DNA from: Thiothrix caldifontis
GTDB taxonomy: Bacteria; Pseudomonadota; Gammaproteobacteria; Thiotrichales; Thiotrichaceae
Length of the DNA stretch: 34,401 bases
Direction of reading: 5' to 3'
NCBI RefSeq assembly: GCF_900107695.1
Contig: NZ_FNQP01000026.1
Coordinates: 9,321-43,721, forward strand
Of the stretch, positions 15,555 to 25,250 are shown in pieces (positions within the stretch are counted from its first letter, which is position 1; each line of letters starts with the position of its first letter). The position numbers were made by a program, and so were the translations under genes. Below the pieces are notes generated by a model, which had not been told where the DNA came from, searched no databases, and was given only the letters and a program-made list of their open reading frames with translations.

Positions 15555-16196
15555 ATGAAAGAAGAATTACTCAAACGCATCGTTAAAACGCCGGATGGTC
15601 AGGAAATCGAAATTGACCCGCTGCGCGATTATTACTGCGAAGCAGGTCCCACGGTGCAACCGCCTGCGTACACCGCGATTATTGAAAAGCTGTTCAACTG
15701 GGCGCGTTCCGAATCGCTGTGGATTCTGGGCTTTGGCACGGGTTGCGGAGCCATCGAAATGCGCCCGCTAATGACACCGCGTTTCGACGCTTACCGTTAT
15801 GGCATTCAGTGGCGGCCTACACCGCGCCAGTCCAACCTGTTTGTGATTTCTGGCTACTTATCGGTGAAAACCCTCAAGCGCGTGATCCGCTCCTACGAGC
15901 AGATGCAAGGGCCGAAATACGTGGTGGGGCTGGGGTCTTGCACCATTAACGGCGGCATGTACTGGGATTCCTACAATACCATCAAGCGGCTGGATGATTA
16001 TTTGCCGGTGGATGTGTATATCGCGGGCTGTATGCCGCGCCCGGAAGCCTTGCTGGCAGGGTTTGAAGAGTTGAAAAAAATCATCCGCGCTGGCAAAGCC
16101 GAAGGCGCGAACCAATACGCCGCCAACTTTGACTGGTACAAAGCCAACCAGAAAAGCGTCATCCACGACTGGGACATGCCGGACTATAACTGGTGA
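15555..16196 (+). CDS. NuoB-like small subunit with incomplete N2-type ligand set
   Basis: This 213-aa member of the NuoB/hydrogenase small subunit family shows GTGC64GAIEM, then GLGSC129TINGGMYW and IAGC159MPRPEAL. Canonical NuoB has a tandem Cys-Cys before AIEM, and here the second is Gly65, leaving three of the four cluster N2 ligands. Group 4 hydrogenases also differ at this place. A [4Fe-4S] cluster with a non-Cys ligand or a modified cluster is possible. Another Cys (C28) lies near the N-terminus. It follows the NuoH-like gene by 4 bp and overlaps the NuoC-like gene by 4 bp. Confidence 0.9.
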   Translation: MKEELLKRIVKTPDGQEIEIDPLRDYYCEAGPTVQPPAYTAIIEKLFNWARSESLWILGFGTGCGAIEMRPLMTPRFDAYRYGIQWRPTPRQSNLFVISGYLSVKTLKRVIRSYEQMQGPKYVVGLGSCTINGGMYWDSYNTIKRLDDYLPVDVYIAGCMPRPEALLAGFEELKKIIRAGKAEGANQYAANFDWYKANQKSVIHDWDMPDYNW

Positions 16197-16738
16197 GCAT
16201 TATGCAGCAACTTTACGACACCCTCTCACAACGCTTCTCACTGGGCGAATTCACCCGGCAACGCGCCGACCTCGCCTTTATCACCGTGGGAGCGGTACGC
16301 CTGCACGCCCTGTTACGGCATTTGCGTGATCAGGAAGGTTTCACCCATCTGGTGCTGTTAACGGCGGTGGATTGGCTGGAAGACGGGCAGTTTCAGCTCA
16401 CTTACCTGCTCAACAACCGAGCCAAGTGTCAGGATTTGGGCTTGCGGGTGATGATTGCCCGCGATAACGCCAGCATGGAAAGCATCCACGACCTGTGGGC
16501 AGCGGCAGCAACCTACCAACGCGAATTGCGCGAAATGTTCGGCATCGACTTCCCCGGTAGCCCACGCCTGATGGACGATTTCATTCTGGAAGGCTGGAAC
16601 GCCGCCCCGCCCTACCGCCGTGATTTCGATACCCTCGAATACGCACGCGCCACTTACCGCGAACGCCCAGGGCGCGAAACCCGTGACCCGGCAGCGCACA
16701 TGAAACAACAATTGTACGGGGACAAAGGCGATGTTTGA
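16193..16738 (+). CDS. NuoC-like subunit (30-kDa complex I family, MbsK-like)
   Basis: This 181-aa protein begins with GTG in the GTGA overlap with the NuoB-like gene. The 30-kDa family core is clear: HLVLLTAVDW at about 51-60, then AAATYQRELREMFGIDFPG at about 103-121 and a short Arg-rich tail. It bridges the NuoB- and NuoD-like proteins in the peripheral arm and binds no cofactor. An in-frame ATG three codons further on is an alternative start. Confidence 0.9.
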   Translation: MSIMQQLYDTLSQRFSLGEFTRQRADLAFITVGAVRLHALLRHLRDQEGFTHLVLLTAVDWLEDGQFQLTYLLNNRAKCQDLGLRVMIARDNASMESIHDLWAAAATYQRELREMFGIDFPGSPRLMDDFILEGWNAAPPYRRDFDTLEYARATYRERPGRETRDPAAHMKQQLYGDKGDV

Positions 16739-17903
16739 ATTAGACCGCAGCCAGTACCCGCAGAAAAAAGCCGACGGCACACTGGACATTGACCTCACTT
16801 CCGGCAAATACCTGAAGCTTTGGCAAGGCCCGCAACACCCCGGCATTACCGGCAATATGGCGATTGAACTGACCGTGTGCGGCGACGAAGTGGTGGACGC
16901 AACCACCCACGTCGGCTATTTGCATCGCGGCTTTGAAAAGCTGATGGAACGCCGCACCTTCATGCAGTGCTTTCCGATTGTGTGCCGTATTTGCGTCCCT
17001 GAACCCGATTTCAACGAATACTGTTACGCTGCCGCCGTGGAAGAACTCGCCGGGCTGGAAATCCCCGAACTGGCGCACTGGATCCGTACCCTGATTCTGG
17101 AAATGGGGCGCGTCAACAGCTACCTGATGTACCTCGGCGGGCAAGCTGGTGCCTTCGGGCAAGGCGTGATCGGGCAATGGACAACGTATGTGCGTGACCT
17201 GATGCTCGACCGTTTCGAGGAACTGACCGGCGCACGCATTTACCACATGTTCATTATCCCCGGCGGGGTGCGCGATAACCTGCCAGACGGGTTTGCGGGG
17301 CGCATGGAAGAAACCTTGCGCGAAATCGAAAGTGTGCTGGCGGATGTCGATCGGGTCATGTTCCACAATGCCGTGTTCAAGAAACGCGCGGTCGGCGTAG
17401 GCGTGATTGATACCGCATGGCTGGACAGTTACGGCATTACCGGCCCGAATGCCCGCGCTGCCGGAGTCGCCAAAGACGTGCGCAAAGACCAGCCTTATCT
17501 GGTCTACCCCGAACTCGACTTTGAAGCAGTAACAGGTAAGGATTCCGATATTTACACCCGTGCGGATGTACGCCGCCGTGACTTGCTGCTGTCGCTGGAT
17601 CTGATTCGGCAGATCTTGGCGAAAATGCCCAAAACGGGTGCGGTCATGACCAAGTTGCCCAATGTGTTGCACTGGAAAATCCCGCGCGGTGAAACCTATG
17701 TGCGTGGCGAATGTTCACGCGGCGAATACGGTTATTACCTCGTTACCGATGGCAGCGGCTACCCGCGCAGGGTGAATGTGCGCGGGCCGTCTTACACGCA
17801 TTCGATTGCGCTGTTTGAACGCATGGTCATCAACGCCAATATTTCTGATGTTGCCGCTTTGCTGGTGTCGCTGCACACCTACCCGCCGGAGATCGAACGA
17901 TGA
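16731..17903 (+). CDS. NuoD-like / hydrogenase-large-subunit-like protein lacking [NiFe] ligands
   Basis: This 390-aa protein aligns with NuoD and group 4 hydrogenase large subunits: GPQHPGITG at 33-41, HVGYLHRGFEKL at about 60-71, and RIC88VPE. Of the hydrogenase RxCxxC motif only the first Cys remains (position 91 is Glu). The C-terminus (HTYPPEIER) has no DPCxxC. The quinone ligands of complex I also seem lost, with Thr40 in place of the second His of HPSTHG and Val89 where the Q-site Tyr falls. It is therefore neither a standard hydrogenase nor a standard NuoD. It fits the energy-converting-hydrogenase-related (Ehr) or MBS class, where the electron acceptor is different or unknown. Confidence 0.88.
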   Translation: MFELDRSQYPQKKADGTLDIDLTSGKYLKLWQGPQHPGITGNMAIELTVCGDEVVDATTHVGYLHRGFEKLMERRTFMQCFPIVCRICVPEPDFNEYCYAAAVEELAGLEIPELAHWIRTLILEMGRVNSYLMYLGGQAGAFGQGVIGQWTTYVRDLMLDRFEELTGARIYHMFIIPGGVRDNLPDGFAGRMEETLREIESVLADVDRVMFHNAVFKKRAVGVGVIDTAWLDSYGITGPNARAAGVAKDVRKDQPYLVYPELDFEAVTGKDSDIYTRADVRRRDLLLSLDLIRQILAKMPKTGAVMTKLPNVLHWKIPRGETYVRGECSRGEYGYYLVTDGSGYPRRVNVRGPSYTHSIALFERMVINANISDVAALLVSLHTYPPEIER

Positions 17904-19702
17904 GTATCAGTGACGTACTGTCCCCGTTTACCGCTTGGAAAAACCTGTTCCGCGACCCGGTAACGATCAAAGACCCGCTCAACGAACGCCCCGGTGCGGC
18001 GCGTTATCGCGGCTTCCACAAGAATGACATGGACAAGTGCATCGGTTGCGGAACCTGCGAAACTATTTGCCAAAACGGTGCGATTGACATGCTGCCGGTG
18101 GATGGAATTCCGGCAGTGCAAGGCGATTCCGGCTTGCGTCCGCGTATCGACTACGGGCGTTGCTGCTGGTGTGCGCTGTGTGTGGACGTGTGCATGACCG
18201 GCTCGCTTACCATGTCCAATGAATACAAATGGGTGGAAAGCGACCCCGACCTGTTCCGCTTTACCCCCGGCGTAGACAAAAAATATTGGGACAATGCCGA
18301 GCTCGGCTACCAGCGTCATGATGAAAAGCATCTGATGCCCGTGGCACGCGAGGAAATGCCGGAACTACACCCGGAAGCGCGGCTGGATTCGTTTGTCGAA
18401 ATCGTCCACGGTTACAGCATCGCACAGGCCAAACTGGAAGCTGACCGTTGCGTGTCTTGCGGGCTGTGCATTGCCACCTGCCCCGCACACATGGCGATTC
18501 CCGACTACATCAAGGCGGTGCGGGACGGCGATTACGAACGCGGCGTGCAATTGCTGTACGCAACCAACCCGTTTTCGCAAGTGTGCGGGCGGGTGTGTAC
18601 TCACCGTTGCGAAGATTCCTGCGCCGCACGTCACGAAGGCGATCCGATTGCCATCCGCTGGCTCAAACGCCACATCATTGACCAAGTACCACAGGAAAAA
18701 GTCATTGAATTGATTGGCAAACCGGCAGCACCGACAGGCAAGAAAGTTGCTATTATTGGGGCGGGACCTGCGGGTCTGACGGCGGCATTTGACCTTGCCC
18801 GTTTGGGTCACGCGGTGACGGTCTATGAAGCACAAGCAGCGGGTGGCGGCATGACGCGCTACGGCATCCCCGAATACCGCCTGCCTTACGACGCGCTGGA
18901 CAAAGATATTGCTGTCATCACCGCAATGGGTGTGGAGATTAAGTACAACCACCGGGTAGGCACGGACATTGCCATGCAGCAACTGGAAGCCGATTATGAC
19001 GCAGTAGTGCTGGCAATCGGCTTGCATCAAGGGCGTTCCACCCGCATCCCCGGCTCCGACCATCCGCAAGTGCGCAAAGCGGTTGACCTGTTGCGTCAGA
19101 TTACCGCTGGCGAAACCATTGACGTACCTAAATCCATGGTCGTGATCGGCGGCGGCAACGTGGCGATGGACATTGCCCGCAGCATGGCACGCCTGCAAAT
19201 GCAGCACTACGGTGAAATCCGCGTGACCCTGACCGCACTGGAAGACAAGGCGCATTTCCTCGCCGATCCGGTGGAAATCAAGGAATCGCTGGAAGAGCAA
19301 ATCAACATCCTCGACAGCCGTGGCCCCCAAGCCTGCGTAATTGACGACAATGGCAAGCTGCTTGGCCTAAAAACCTGGAAAGTCTTGTCGATATTCGACG
19401 CGGAACGCCGCTTCGCCCCAAAATACGACCCGACAGACGAGCAACTCCACGAAGGCGAAATGATCGTCGAAGCCATCGGACAAATGGCCGATGTCAGCCT
19501 ACTCGGCGAGGCACTCACCGAAAAACTGGAATGGAACCGTGGACGCATCCAGATTGACCCGAACGGACGCACCTCGGAAAACTGGTTGTGGTCAGCAGGC
19601 GATTGCGTCAAAGGCCCCGATGTCATCAACGCCGTTGCCGACGGACACCGCGTCGCCACCAGCATCCACCGCGCCCTTACCCCACAGGAGGCAACCGCAT
19701 GA
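17900..19702 (+). CDS. NuoI-GltD-like fusion: ferredoxin arm plus NAD(P)H-binding flavoprotein
   Basis: This 600-aa protein is made of two parts. Residues about 1-110 are NuoI-like, with two [4Fe-4S] motifs (C47-x2-C50-x2-C53-x3-C57 and C88-x2-C91-x2-C94-x3-C98). From about 180 on it resembles the small subunit of glutamate synthase and related NAD(P)H oxidoreductases. That part has a Cys-rich domain (C184, C187, C190, C194, then C229, C233, C237, C241), an FAD-binding IIGAGPAGLTAA at 285-296 and an NAD(P)-binding VVIGGGNVAMD at 414-424. It would carry electrons between NAD(P)H (or a soluble donor) and the NuoB-like cluster. In Pyrococcus MBS the NuoI-like subunit stands alone, so the fused input module is notable. 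It overlaps the NuoD-like gene by 4 bp. Confidence 0.9.
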   Translation: MSISDVLSPFTAWKNLFRDPVTIKDPLNERPGAARYRGFHKNDMDKCIGCGTCETICQNGAIDMLPVDGIPAVQGDSGLRPRIDYGRCCWCALCVDVCMTGSLTMSNEYKWVESDPDLFRFTPGVDKKYWDNAELGYQRHDEKHLMPVAREEMPELHPEARLDSFVEIVHGYSIAQAKLEADRCVSCGLCIATCPAHMAIPDYIKAVRDGDYERGVQLLYATNPFSQVCGRVCTHRCEDSCAARHEGDPIAIRWLKRHIIDQVPQEKVIELIGKPAAPTGKKVAIIGAGPAGLTAAFDLARLGHAVTVYEAQAAGGGMTRYGIPEYRLPYDALDKDIAVITAMGVEIKYNHRVGTDIAMQQLEADYDAVVLAIGLHQGRSTRIPGSDHPQVRKAVDLLRQITAGETIDVPKSMVVIGGGNVAMDIARSMARLQMQHYGEIRVTLTALEDKAHFLADPVEIKESLEEQINILDSRGPQACVIDDNGKLLGLKTWKVLSIFDAERRFAPKYDPTDEQLHEGEMIVEAIGQMADVSLLGEALTEKLEWNRGRIQIDPNGRTSENWLWSAGDCVKGPDVINAVADGHRVATSIHRALTPQEATA

Positions 19703-20193
19703 GCGAAGCCAGCATCCAACGGCTGCAAAGCAAAACCACCCTCAAGGAAATCCTGGAAGTGGCGACCGAGTTTGAACGCACTGCCCGCGATTTCTACACC
19801 GACCTGACCCCCAAGGTACACAAAAGTATCCGCTATCTGGTGGAAGAACTGGCGGCGGAGGAACAAGGCCATTACGACCTGTTTACCCAAATGGCAGCGC
19901 GTGACGATCTGGAGCAGCAACTCAAAGCCGAAGTGGAACGACCTGCCAGTGACCACAAGTTTTCCGACTGCATCCACCTGCCCGACCTTGGCGAACAGCC
20001 GGATGATCAGGCGGTGTTACAGTATGCTTTACGGCGCGAACATGCGGCGATGGAGCAATACCATGCCTTGGCACAAGGCACGGAAGCGGGGCCGATTCAC
20101 GACCTGTTCCTGTACCTTGCGAATGAAGAAACCAAGCATAAAAATGAGCTGGAGAAGCTGTACTACGCGACGGTGCATAGTGGCGGGGTGTGA
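19699..20193 (+). CDS. Ferritin-like diiron protein (rubrerythrin family type)
   Basis: This 164-aa four-helix protein has candidate diiron ligands E24, E55-x2-H58, E119 and E144-x2-H147, the pattern of ferritin-like/rubrerythrin domains without a rubredoxin tail. The start ATG overlaps the previous stop (ATGA) and is preceded by AGGAGG, so it belongs to the operon. The longer open frame from 19588 is not needed. A peroxide-reducing or oxygen-protecting role for the Fe-S-rich complex is inferred from context. Its 3' part (residues 119-164) is duplicated at 25251-25392. Confidence 0.88.
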   Translation: MSEASIQRLQSKTTLKEILEVATEFERTARDFYTDLTPKVHKSIRYLVEELAAEEQGHYDLFTQMAARDDLEQQLKAEVERPASDHKFSDCIHLPDLGEQPDDQAVLQYALRREHAAMEQYHALAQGTEAGPIHDLFLYLANEETKHKNELEKLYYATVHSGGV

Positions 20194-20213
20194 ATAGCGA
20201 CCCTGAGATGCTC

Positions 20214-22694
20214 TCAACTTACGGTGATTGACACCGGTTGCACCTTCCAGATGTCGCGACAGTATTCCCGAATGGCACGGTCGGATGAAAAATAGCCAAT
20301 GCGTGCGACATTAAGGATCGACATCCGGCTCCACAGTTCGGCGTCGCGGAAATCGTTCGCAACACGCCCCTGACACTCCCGATAAGCATGGAAGTCAGCA
20401 CACACCAAATAGGGGTCATGGTTCCACAGGTTGTCGAGCAAGGGCGCAAACAGTTGTTTGTCACCGTGCGCGAACAGACCGGAACCGATCAAGTCCAGCG
20501 CCTCGTGCAGTTCCGGCGTTTGCAGGATGACATCGCGCGGGTGGTAACCGTCGGCAAAACGCTGCTGAACCTCGTCGACATTGAGCCCGAACAGGTAAAA
20601 ATTTTCCTCGCCGACCGCGTTGCGGATTTCGACGTTGGCACCATCCAGCGTGCCAATGGTCAATGCACCATTCATCGAGAACTTCATATTACCCGTACCC
20701 GAAGCTTCCTTGCCAGCGGTGGAAATCTGTTCGGACAGGTCAGCAGCCGGGTACAGGCGTTGGCCGACCTTGACACTAAAATCGGGCACAAACACTACGC
20801 GCAGACGATCGTTGACCTTGCGGTCACGGTTGACAACATCGGCGATGGCGTTAGTCAGCTTGATGACCAGCTTCGCCATACGGTAGCCCGGCGCAGCCTT
20901 GCCACTGAAAATAAAGGTGCGCGGCGGCGTGTCGAGATCAGGCTGTTGCTTGAGACGCAGGTAGTGGCTGACGACATGCAGTAAATTCAGGTGCTGGCGT
21001 TTGTATTCATGGATGCGTTTGGCCTGCACGTCGAACATGCTGTCCGGGTCAACGGTTACACCGGTGACCTCACGCAGGTAAGCAGCGAAGCTAACCTTGG
21101 CGATGCGTTTTACCTCGCGCCAGCGCTGCCGGAAGGCTGCGTCGTCGATGTAGGGTTCGAGACGGCTAAACTCGTTGAGGTCACGCAACCAGCCATGGTC
21201 GATCGTTTCCTCAATCAGCGCAGCAAGTGGCCGGTTAGCCAGAGCCAGGAAGCGGCGCGGTGTGACCCCATTGGTCTTGTTGCTGAACTTTTCCGGCCAC
21301 ATATCATGGAAATCCTTCAGCACCGTGGTCTTTAGCAGCTCAGTGTGCAACGCTGCAACACCGTTGATGGCCATCGCACCGACACAGGCCAGGTTAGCCA
21401 TACGCACAGCCTTGTCGCCACGCTCATCAATCAGGGACATCCGCGCAAGGCGTCCTTGGTCGCCGAGGAAAGTCATACGCACCTCGTCCATGAACCTGCT
21501 GTTGATCTCGTAGATGATTTCGAGATGGCGTGGCAGGGTGCGACGGAACAGATCCAGCGACCAGGTTTCGAGTGCTTCCGGTAGCAACGTATGGTTGGTG
21601 TAAGCAAAGCTCCGCTGCGTCAGTGCCCAGGCACGATTCCAGTCAGCATGGTATTCGTCGAGCAGCAGGCGCATGAATTCGGCAATCGCAATCGCCGGAT
21701 GGGTATCGTTGAGCTGGACGGCAAACTTGTCCGGGAAATGGTCAAGGCCGTCGGTGTCACGCAGCGTAATGCGCAACATGTCCTGTAACGAACACGACAC
21801 GAAGAAATACTGCTGGCGCAGGCGTAGCACCTTGCCGACTTCCGGCTCGTCATTCGGGTACAACACCTTGCTGAGGTTTTGCGCCACCACCATATCATTG
21901 ACGGCTCCGTAATAGTCGCCGTGGTTGAATGCCTGCAAGTCGAACGATTCGCGGGCCTCCGACTTCCATAGCCGCAGCAGGTTCACATTCTGCACGCCAT
22001 AGCCGAGGATGGGCGTGTCGTAAGCCAGTCCGAGGATGGTGGTTTCAGGTAGCCAGCGGGTGCGCTGATGCCCCTGCTTATCGACGTATTGCTCGGTATG
22101 ACCGCCGAAATGTACCGGAAAGCGACGTTGCAGGTTGGGAATTTCCCATGGATTGCCATTGCGCAGCCAAGCATCGGTGATCTCAACCTGCCAGCCATCG
22201 TGGATTTCCTGGTCGAAGATACCGTATTCATAGCGGATGCCATAACCGATCGCCGGAATCTCCAGCGTCGCCAGCGAGTCCATGAAACAGGCTGCCAACC
22301 GTCCAAGGCCGCCATTGCCAAGCCCTGGCTCCTGTTCGGTGTCAAGCACGGTGTCAAGATCGAGGCCAAGCTCGGTCAATGCTTGGGAAAGGTTAGGCCA
22401 GAGGCCGAGGTTGAGGATGTTGTTACCAAGATGCGGGCCGGTGAGGAACTCGGCAGACAGGTAGGCAACCGTTTTGGCACGCTGGTGGCGATAGTCCTGC
22501 GCGGTGTGGATAAAGCGTTCGAGCAAACGGTCTCGTACCGTGTAGGCGAGCGCCGTATAGTGGTCGATCGGCGTCGCCTTCCTGAACGTTCGGCCAGTGA
22601 CATAGAACAGGTTATCGGTGAAGGCGCGTTTCAGTGAGTCCACAGAACCGCCAGTGCGCGTGTGTTCGGTGCTGTTTTCGGCAGATGCGTTCAT
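20214..22694 (-). CDS. glgP: Glycogen phosphorylase
   Basis: This protein of about 826 aa is of normal length for the family. It releases glucose 1-phosphate from glycogen or maltodextrin using pyridoxal phosphate. The PLP site is in EASGTGNMKFSMNGAL near the C-terminal third. Other landmarks are YLSAEFLTG and EPGLGNGGLGRLAACF in the N-terminal domain and KRIHEYKRQHLN near residue 530. The frame is open upstream to an ATG at 22739, but ATG 22694 has GGAGGGTGAG directly before it. It also starts just downstream of the xfp stop (22727) and so is preferred. It probably forms one transcript with xfp and supplies hexose phosphate to it. Confidence 0.95.
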   Translation of the reverse strand: MNASAENSTEHTRTGGSVDSLKRAFTDNLFYVTGRTFRKATPIDHYTALAYTVRDRLLERFIHTAQDYRHQRAKTVAYLSAEFLTGPHLGNNILNLGLWPNLSQALTELGLDLDTVLDTEQEPGLGNGGLGRLAACFMDSLATLEIPAIGYGIRYEYGIFDQEIHDGWQVEITDAWLRNGNPWEIPNLQRRFPVHFGGHTEQYVDKQGHQRTRWLPETTILGLAYDTPILGYGVQNVNLLRLWKSEARESFDLQAFNHGDYYGAVNDMVVAQNLSKVLYPNDEPEVGKVLRLRQQYFFVSCSLQDMLRITLRDTDGLDHFPDKFAVQLNDTHPAIAIAEFMRLLLDEYHADWNRAWALTQRSFAYTNHTLLPEALETWSLDLFRRTLPRHLEIIYEINSRFMDEVRMTFLGDQGRLARMSLIDERGDKAVRMANLACVGAMAINGVAALHTELLKTTVLKDFHDMWPEKFSNKTNGVTPRRFLALANRPLAALIEETIDHGWLRDLNEFSRLEPYIDDAAFRQRWREVKRIAKVSFAAYLREVTGVTVDPDSMFDVQAKRIHEYKRQHLNLLHVVSHYLRLKQQPDLDTPPRTFIFSGKAAPGYRMAKLVIKLTNAIADVVNRDRKVNDRLRVVFVPDFSVKVGQRLYPAADLSEQISTAGKEASGTGNMKFSMNGALTIGTLDGANVEIRNAVGEENFYLFGLNVDEVQQRFADGYHPRDVILQTPELHEALDLIGSGLFAHGDKQLFAPLLDNLWNHDPYLVCADFHAYRECQGRVANDFRDAELWSRMSILNVARIGYFSSDRAIREYCRDIWKVQPVSITVS

Positions 22695-22726
22695 CTCACC
22701 CTCCCTGCAAGGTATTGCAACAACAA

Positions 22727-25105
22727 TCAGTACGGCCAAGTCCAGCCGTCGGCTTCGGGCAGATCGACGCCGTGTTCATAGGCGTAGTGGCGGCATTCGA
22801 TTTGCTTGTCACGCAGCCGTTCCTTGACATGGGCTCCAGCCACCCGCAGCCTAGGGATACGGTCTATCACATCAATGGCGAGTGAAAAGCGGTCAATCTC
22901 ATTCTGGATTGCCAGTTCCAGCGGCGTGTTGATGCTGCCCTTTTCCTTGTAGCCACGCACGTGCAAATTCTTGTGGTTGGTGCGCCGGTAAGCCAAACGG
23001 TGAATCAGCCAGGGATAGCCGTGGAAGTTGAAGATGATGGGCCGGTCGATCGTGAACAGGCTGTCAAAATCCTTGTCCGACAGACCGTGCGGGTGTTCGC
23101 TGCTTGGGGTCAACTTATACAGGTCAACCACGTTGATGAAACGTATCTTGATGTCCGGGAAGCTTTCACGCAGCAGTACGGTAGCAGCCAACGCTTCCTT
23201 GGTCGGAATATCGCCGCAGCCTACCATCACCATATCGGGTTCCGAACCCTCATCGTTGCTGGCCCAGTCCCAGATGCCAATACCTTTGGTGCAGTGTTTA
23301 ATGGCCTGCTCCATCGTCAGGTACTGCAAATGCTTCTGCTTGTCGCAGACAATGACATTGATGAAATCAGTGCTTTGCAGGCAGTCGTTAGCCACGCACA
23401 GCAGCGTGTTGACATCAGGCGGCAGGTATATACGGGTGACCTTGGGCGACTTGTTCACCACCACGTCGAGGAAGCCCGGATCTTGGTGGGTGAAGCCATT
23501 GTGATCCTGACGCCAGACGGTCGAGGTGATCAGCAGGTTGAGCGACGACACCGGCGCACGCCAGGGAATTTCGTTCGACATGGCCAGCCATTTGGCGTGC
23601 TGGTTGAACATGGAGTCGATGACGTGGACAAAGGCTTCGTAGGTGGAGAAGAAGCCATGCCGCCCGGTCAGCAGGTAGCCTTCCAGCCAGCCTTCCAGAG
23701 TATGCTCGGACAACATCTCCATCACCCGGCCATCCGGGGACAGTTCGCTGCCATCGGCGTCCTCGGGCAGGAAGTCGGCCAGCCAGGTCTTTTTGGACAC
23801 TTCGTAGACGTTATCGAGCTTGTTGGAACTATTCTCGTCCGGGCCGAAGACACGGAAGTTATTCATGTTCTGCGCCATAATGTCACGCAGCAGCTTACCC
23901 AGCGGGCGGGTATTCTCGGCGCTGGTCTTGCCGGGGCCGGATACATCGGCGGCATAATCGCGGAAATCCGGCATCCGCAACGCCTTGCGCAACAGACCGC
24001 CATTGGCGTGCGGATTGGCGCTCATGCGGCGGGTGTACCTAGGGGCCAAAGCCTTCAACTCAGGCATCAGGCAGCCATTCTGGTCAAACAGTTCCTCCGG
24101 CTTGTAGCTGCGCAGCCAGGCTTCCAACTTGTGCAGGTTTTCCGGGTTGCTGCGCACGTCGCCAATGGGAACCTGATGGGCACGCCAGAAGCCTTCCACC
24201 TTGTGGCCGTTGACTTCTTTCGGCCCAGTCCAGCCCTTGGGTGAACGCAGCACGATCATCGGCCAGCGCGGGCGAACCGGATGGTTGCTGGTGCGTGCTT
24301 CGGCCTGGATACGACGGATTTCCAGCACACACTGCTCCAGCACCTCAGCCATGCGGGCGTGCATGGCCAGCGGGTCACTGCCCTCGACAAAATGCGGTGT
24401 CCAGCCGTAGCCTCTGAACAGGTTGTCCAGTTCCTCATGGCTGATGCGCGACAAGATGGTCGGGTTGTTGATCTTGTAACCGTTGAGGTGCAGGATCGGC
24501 AACACTGCGCCGTCACGGACTGGATTGAGGAACTTGTTGGAATGCCATGACGTAGCCAACGGTGCGGTCTCGGATTCACCATCGCCGACCATTACGGTGA
24601 CGATCAGGTCTGGGTTGTCATAGGCAGCACCGAAGGCGTGCGAAATAGAGTAACCCAGCTCGCCGCCTTCGTGGATGGAGCCTGGCGTTTCCGGCGTACA
24701 GTGGCTGCCGATACCGCCGGGGAAGGAAAACTCCTTGAAGAACAGCTTGATGCCATCCTCATCCTCGCCCTTGTTGGGGTAAATTTCGGAGTAGGTTCCT
24801 TCCAAATAGATTGGGCCAAGCACACCAGGAGCACCATGACCTGGCCCCGCCATGAAAATGGCGTTAAAGTCATATTTTTTGATCAGGCGGTTCATGTGCA
24901 CGTAGCCGAAAGCCAAGCCGGGGCTAGCGCCCCAGTGTCCGAGTAGGCGGTTCTTGATATGTTCGATTTGCAGCGGCTCGCGTAGAAGGGGGTTGTCGCG
25001 GAGGTAGATCATACCTGCCGCCAGATAGTTGCAAGCTCGCCAGTAAGCATCAATCCGGTACAGTTCCTGCTCGCTGATGTCTGGCAGTTGAGTGGGAGCG
25101 TTCAT
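22727..25105 (-). CDS. xfp: Xylulose 5-phosphate / fructose 6-phosphate phosphoketolase
   Basis: This 792-aa thiamine-diphosphate enzyme splits xylulose 5-phosphate or fructose 6-phosphate with phosphate into acetyl phosphate and an aldose phosphate. Conserved parts are [10 protein letters not shown] at about 57-66, [17 protein letters not shown] at about 87-103, GGELGYS near 148 and the ThDP motif [18 protein letters not shown] at about 173-190. Length is typical. It lies upstream of glgP in the same direction with a 32-bp gap. The pair would link glycogen breakdown to acetyl phosphate and ATP formation, suited to low-oxygen storage-polymer use. Two TGACAAATT repeats upstream may be its control site. 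Confidence 0.96.
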   Translation of the reverse strand: MNAPTQLPDISEQELYRIDAYWRACNYLAAGMIYLRDNPLLREPLQIEHIKNRLLGHWGASPGLAFGYVHMNRLIKKYDFNAIFMAGPGHGAPGVLGPIYLEGTYSEIYPNKGEDEDGIKLFFKEFSFPGGIGSHCTPETPGSIHEGGELGYSISHAFGAAYDNPDLIVTVMVGDGESETAPLATSWHSNKFLNPVRDGAVLPILHLNGYKINNPTILSRISHEELDNLFRGYGWTPHFVEGSDPLAMHARMAEVLEQCVLEIRRIQAEARTSNHPVRPRWPMIVLRSPKGWTGPKEVNGHKVEGFWRAHQVPIGDVRSNPENLHKLEAWLRSYKPEELFDQNGCLMPELKALAPRYTRRMSANPHANGGLLRKALRMPDFRDYAADVSGPGKTSAENTRPLGKLLRDIMAQNMNNFRVFGPDENSSNKLDNVYEVSKKTWLADFLPEDADGSELSPDGRVMEMLSEHTLEGWLEGYLLTGRHGFFSTYEAFVHVIDSMFNQHAKWLAMSNEIPWRAPVSSLNLLITSTVWRQDHNGFTHQDPGFLDVVVNKSPKVTRIYLPPDVNTLLCVANDCLQSTDFINVIVCDKQKHLQYLTMEQAIKHCTKGIGIWDWASNDEGSEPDMVMVGCGDIPTKEALAATVLLRESFPDIKIRFINVVDLYKLTPSSEHPHGLSDKDFDSLFTIDRPIIFNFHGYPWLIHRLAYRRTNHKNLHVRGYKEKGSINTPLELAIQNEIDRFSLAIDVIDRIPRLRVAGAHVKERLRDKQIECRHYAYEHGVDLPEADGWTWPY

Positions 25106-25152
25106 GGTCGTCTCCGCAGTGGTTGTGTGCTGCCGATTTTAGGGGACAAACA

Positions 25153-25183
25153 TGACAAATTTAGAACACTACCGTGACAAATT
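25153..25183. promoter_or_regulatory. Direct repeat TGACAAATT, possible operator upstream of xfp
   Basis: TGACAAATT occurs at 25153-25161 and again at 25175-25183, 22 bp apart (about two helical turns), 48-78 bp upstream of the xfp ATG. Same-face spacing fits binding of a regulator to both. No regulator family can be named from this, and no clear -10/-35 pair is seen beside it. Confidence 0.4.
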
Positions 25184-25250
25184 CATTAAGCGGGTTGACG
25201 TTGATTCCCAGAAATGCCGGGGTATAACGGCGACTTTAATGCGCAGCAGA

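Larger units (their letters stand above)
20194..25250. other. xfp-glgP block bounded by two copies of the ferritin-like gene 3' end
   Basis: The segment starts right after the intact ferritin-like gene and ends where a 142-bp, 94% identical, 5'-truncated copy of that gene's 3' end begins. The direct repeats are 5199 bp apart. The genes inside run opposite to the flanking operon. The architecture (intact gene, cargo, truncated 3' copy in the same orientation) is the same as at gcvP. No recombinase is present. I infer insertion by homologous recombination through a gene fragment carried with the cargo. Confidence 0.7.

Noticed and set aside
16731-17903. [NiFe]-hydrogenase large subunit
   Set aside because: Only one of the four metal-binding cysteines is present, and no maturation genes are seen in the window.
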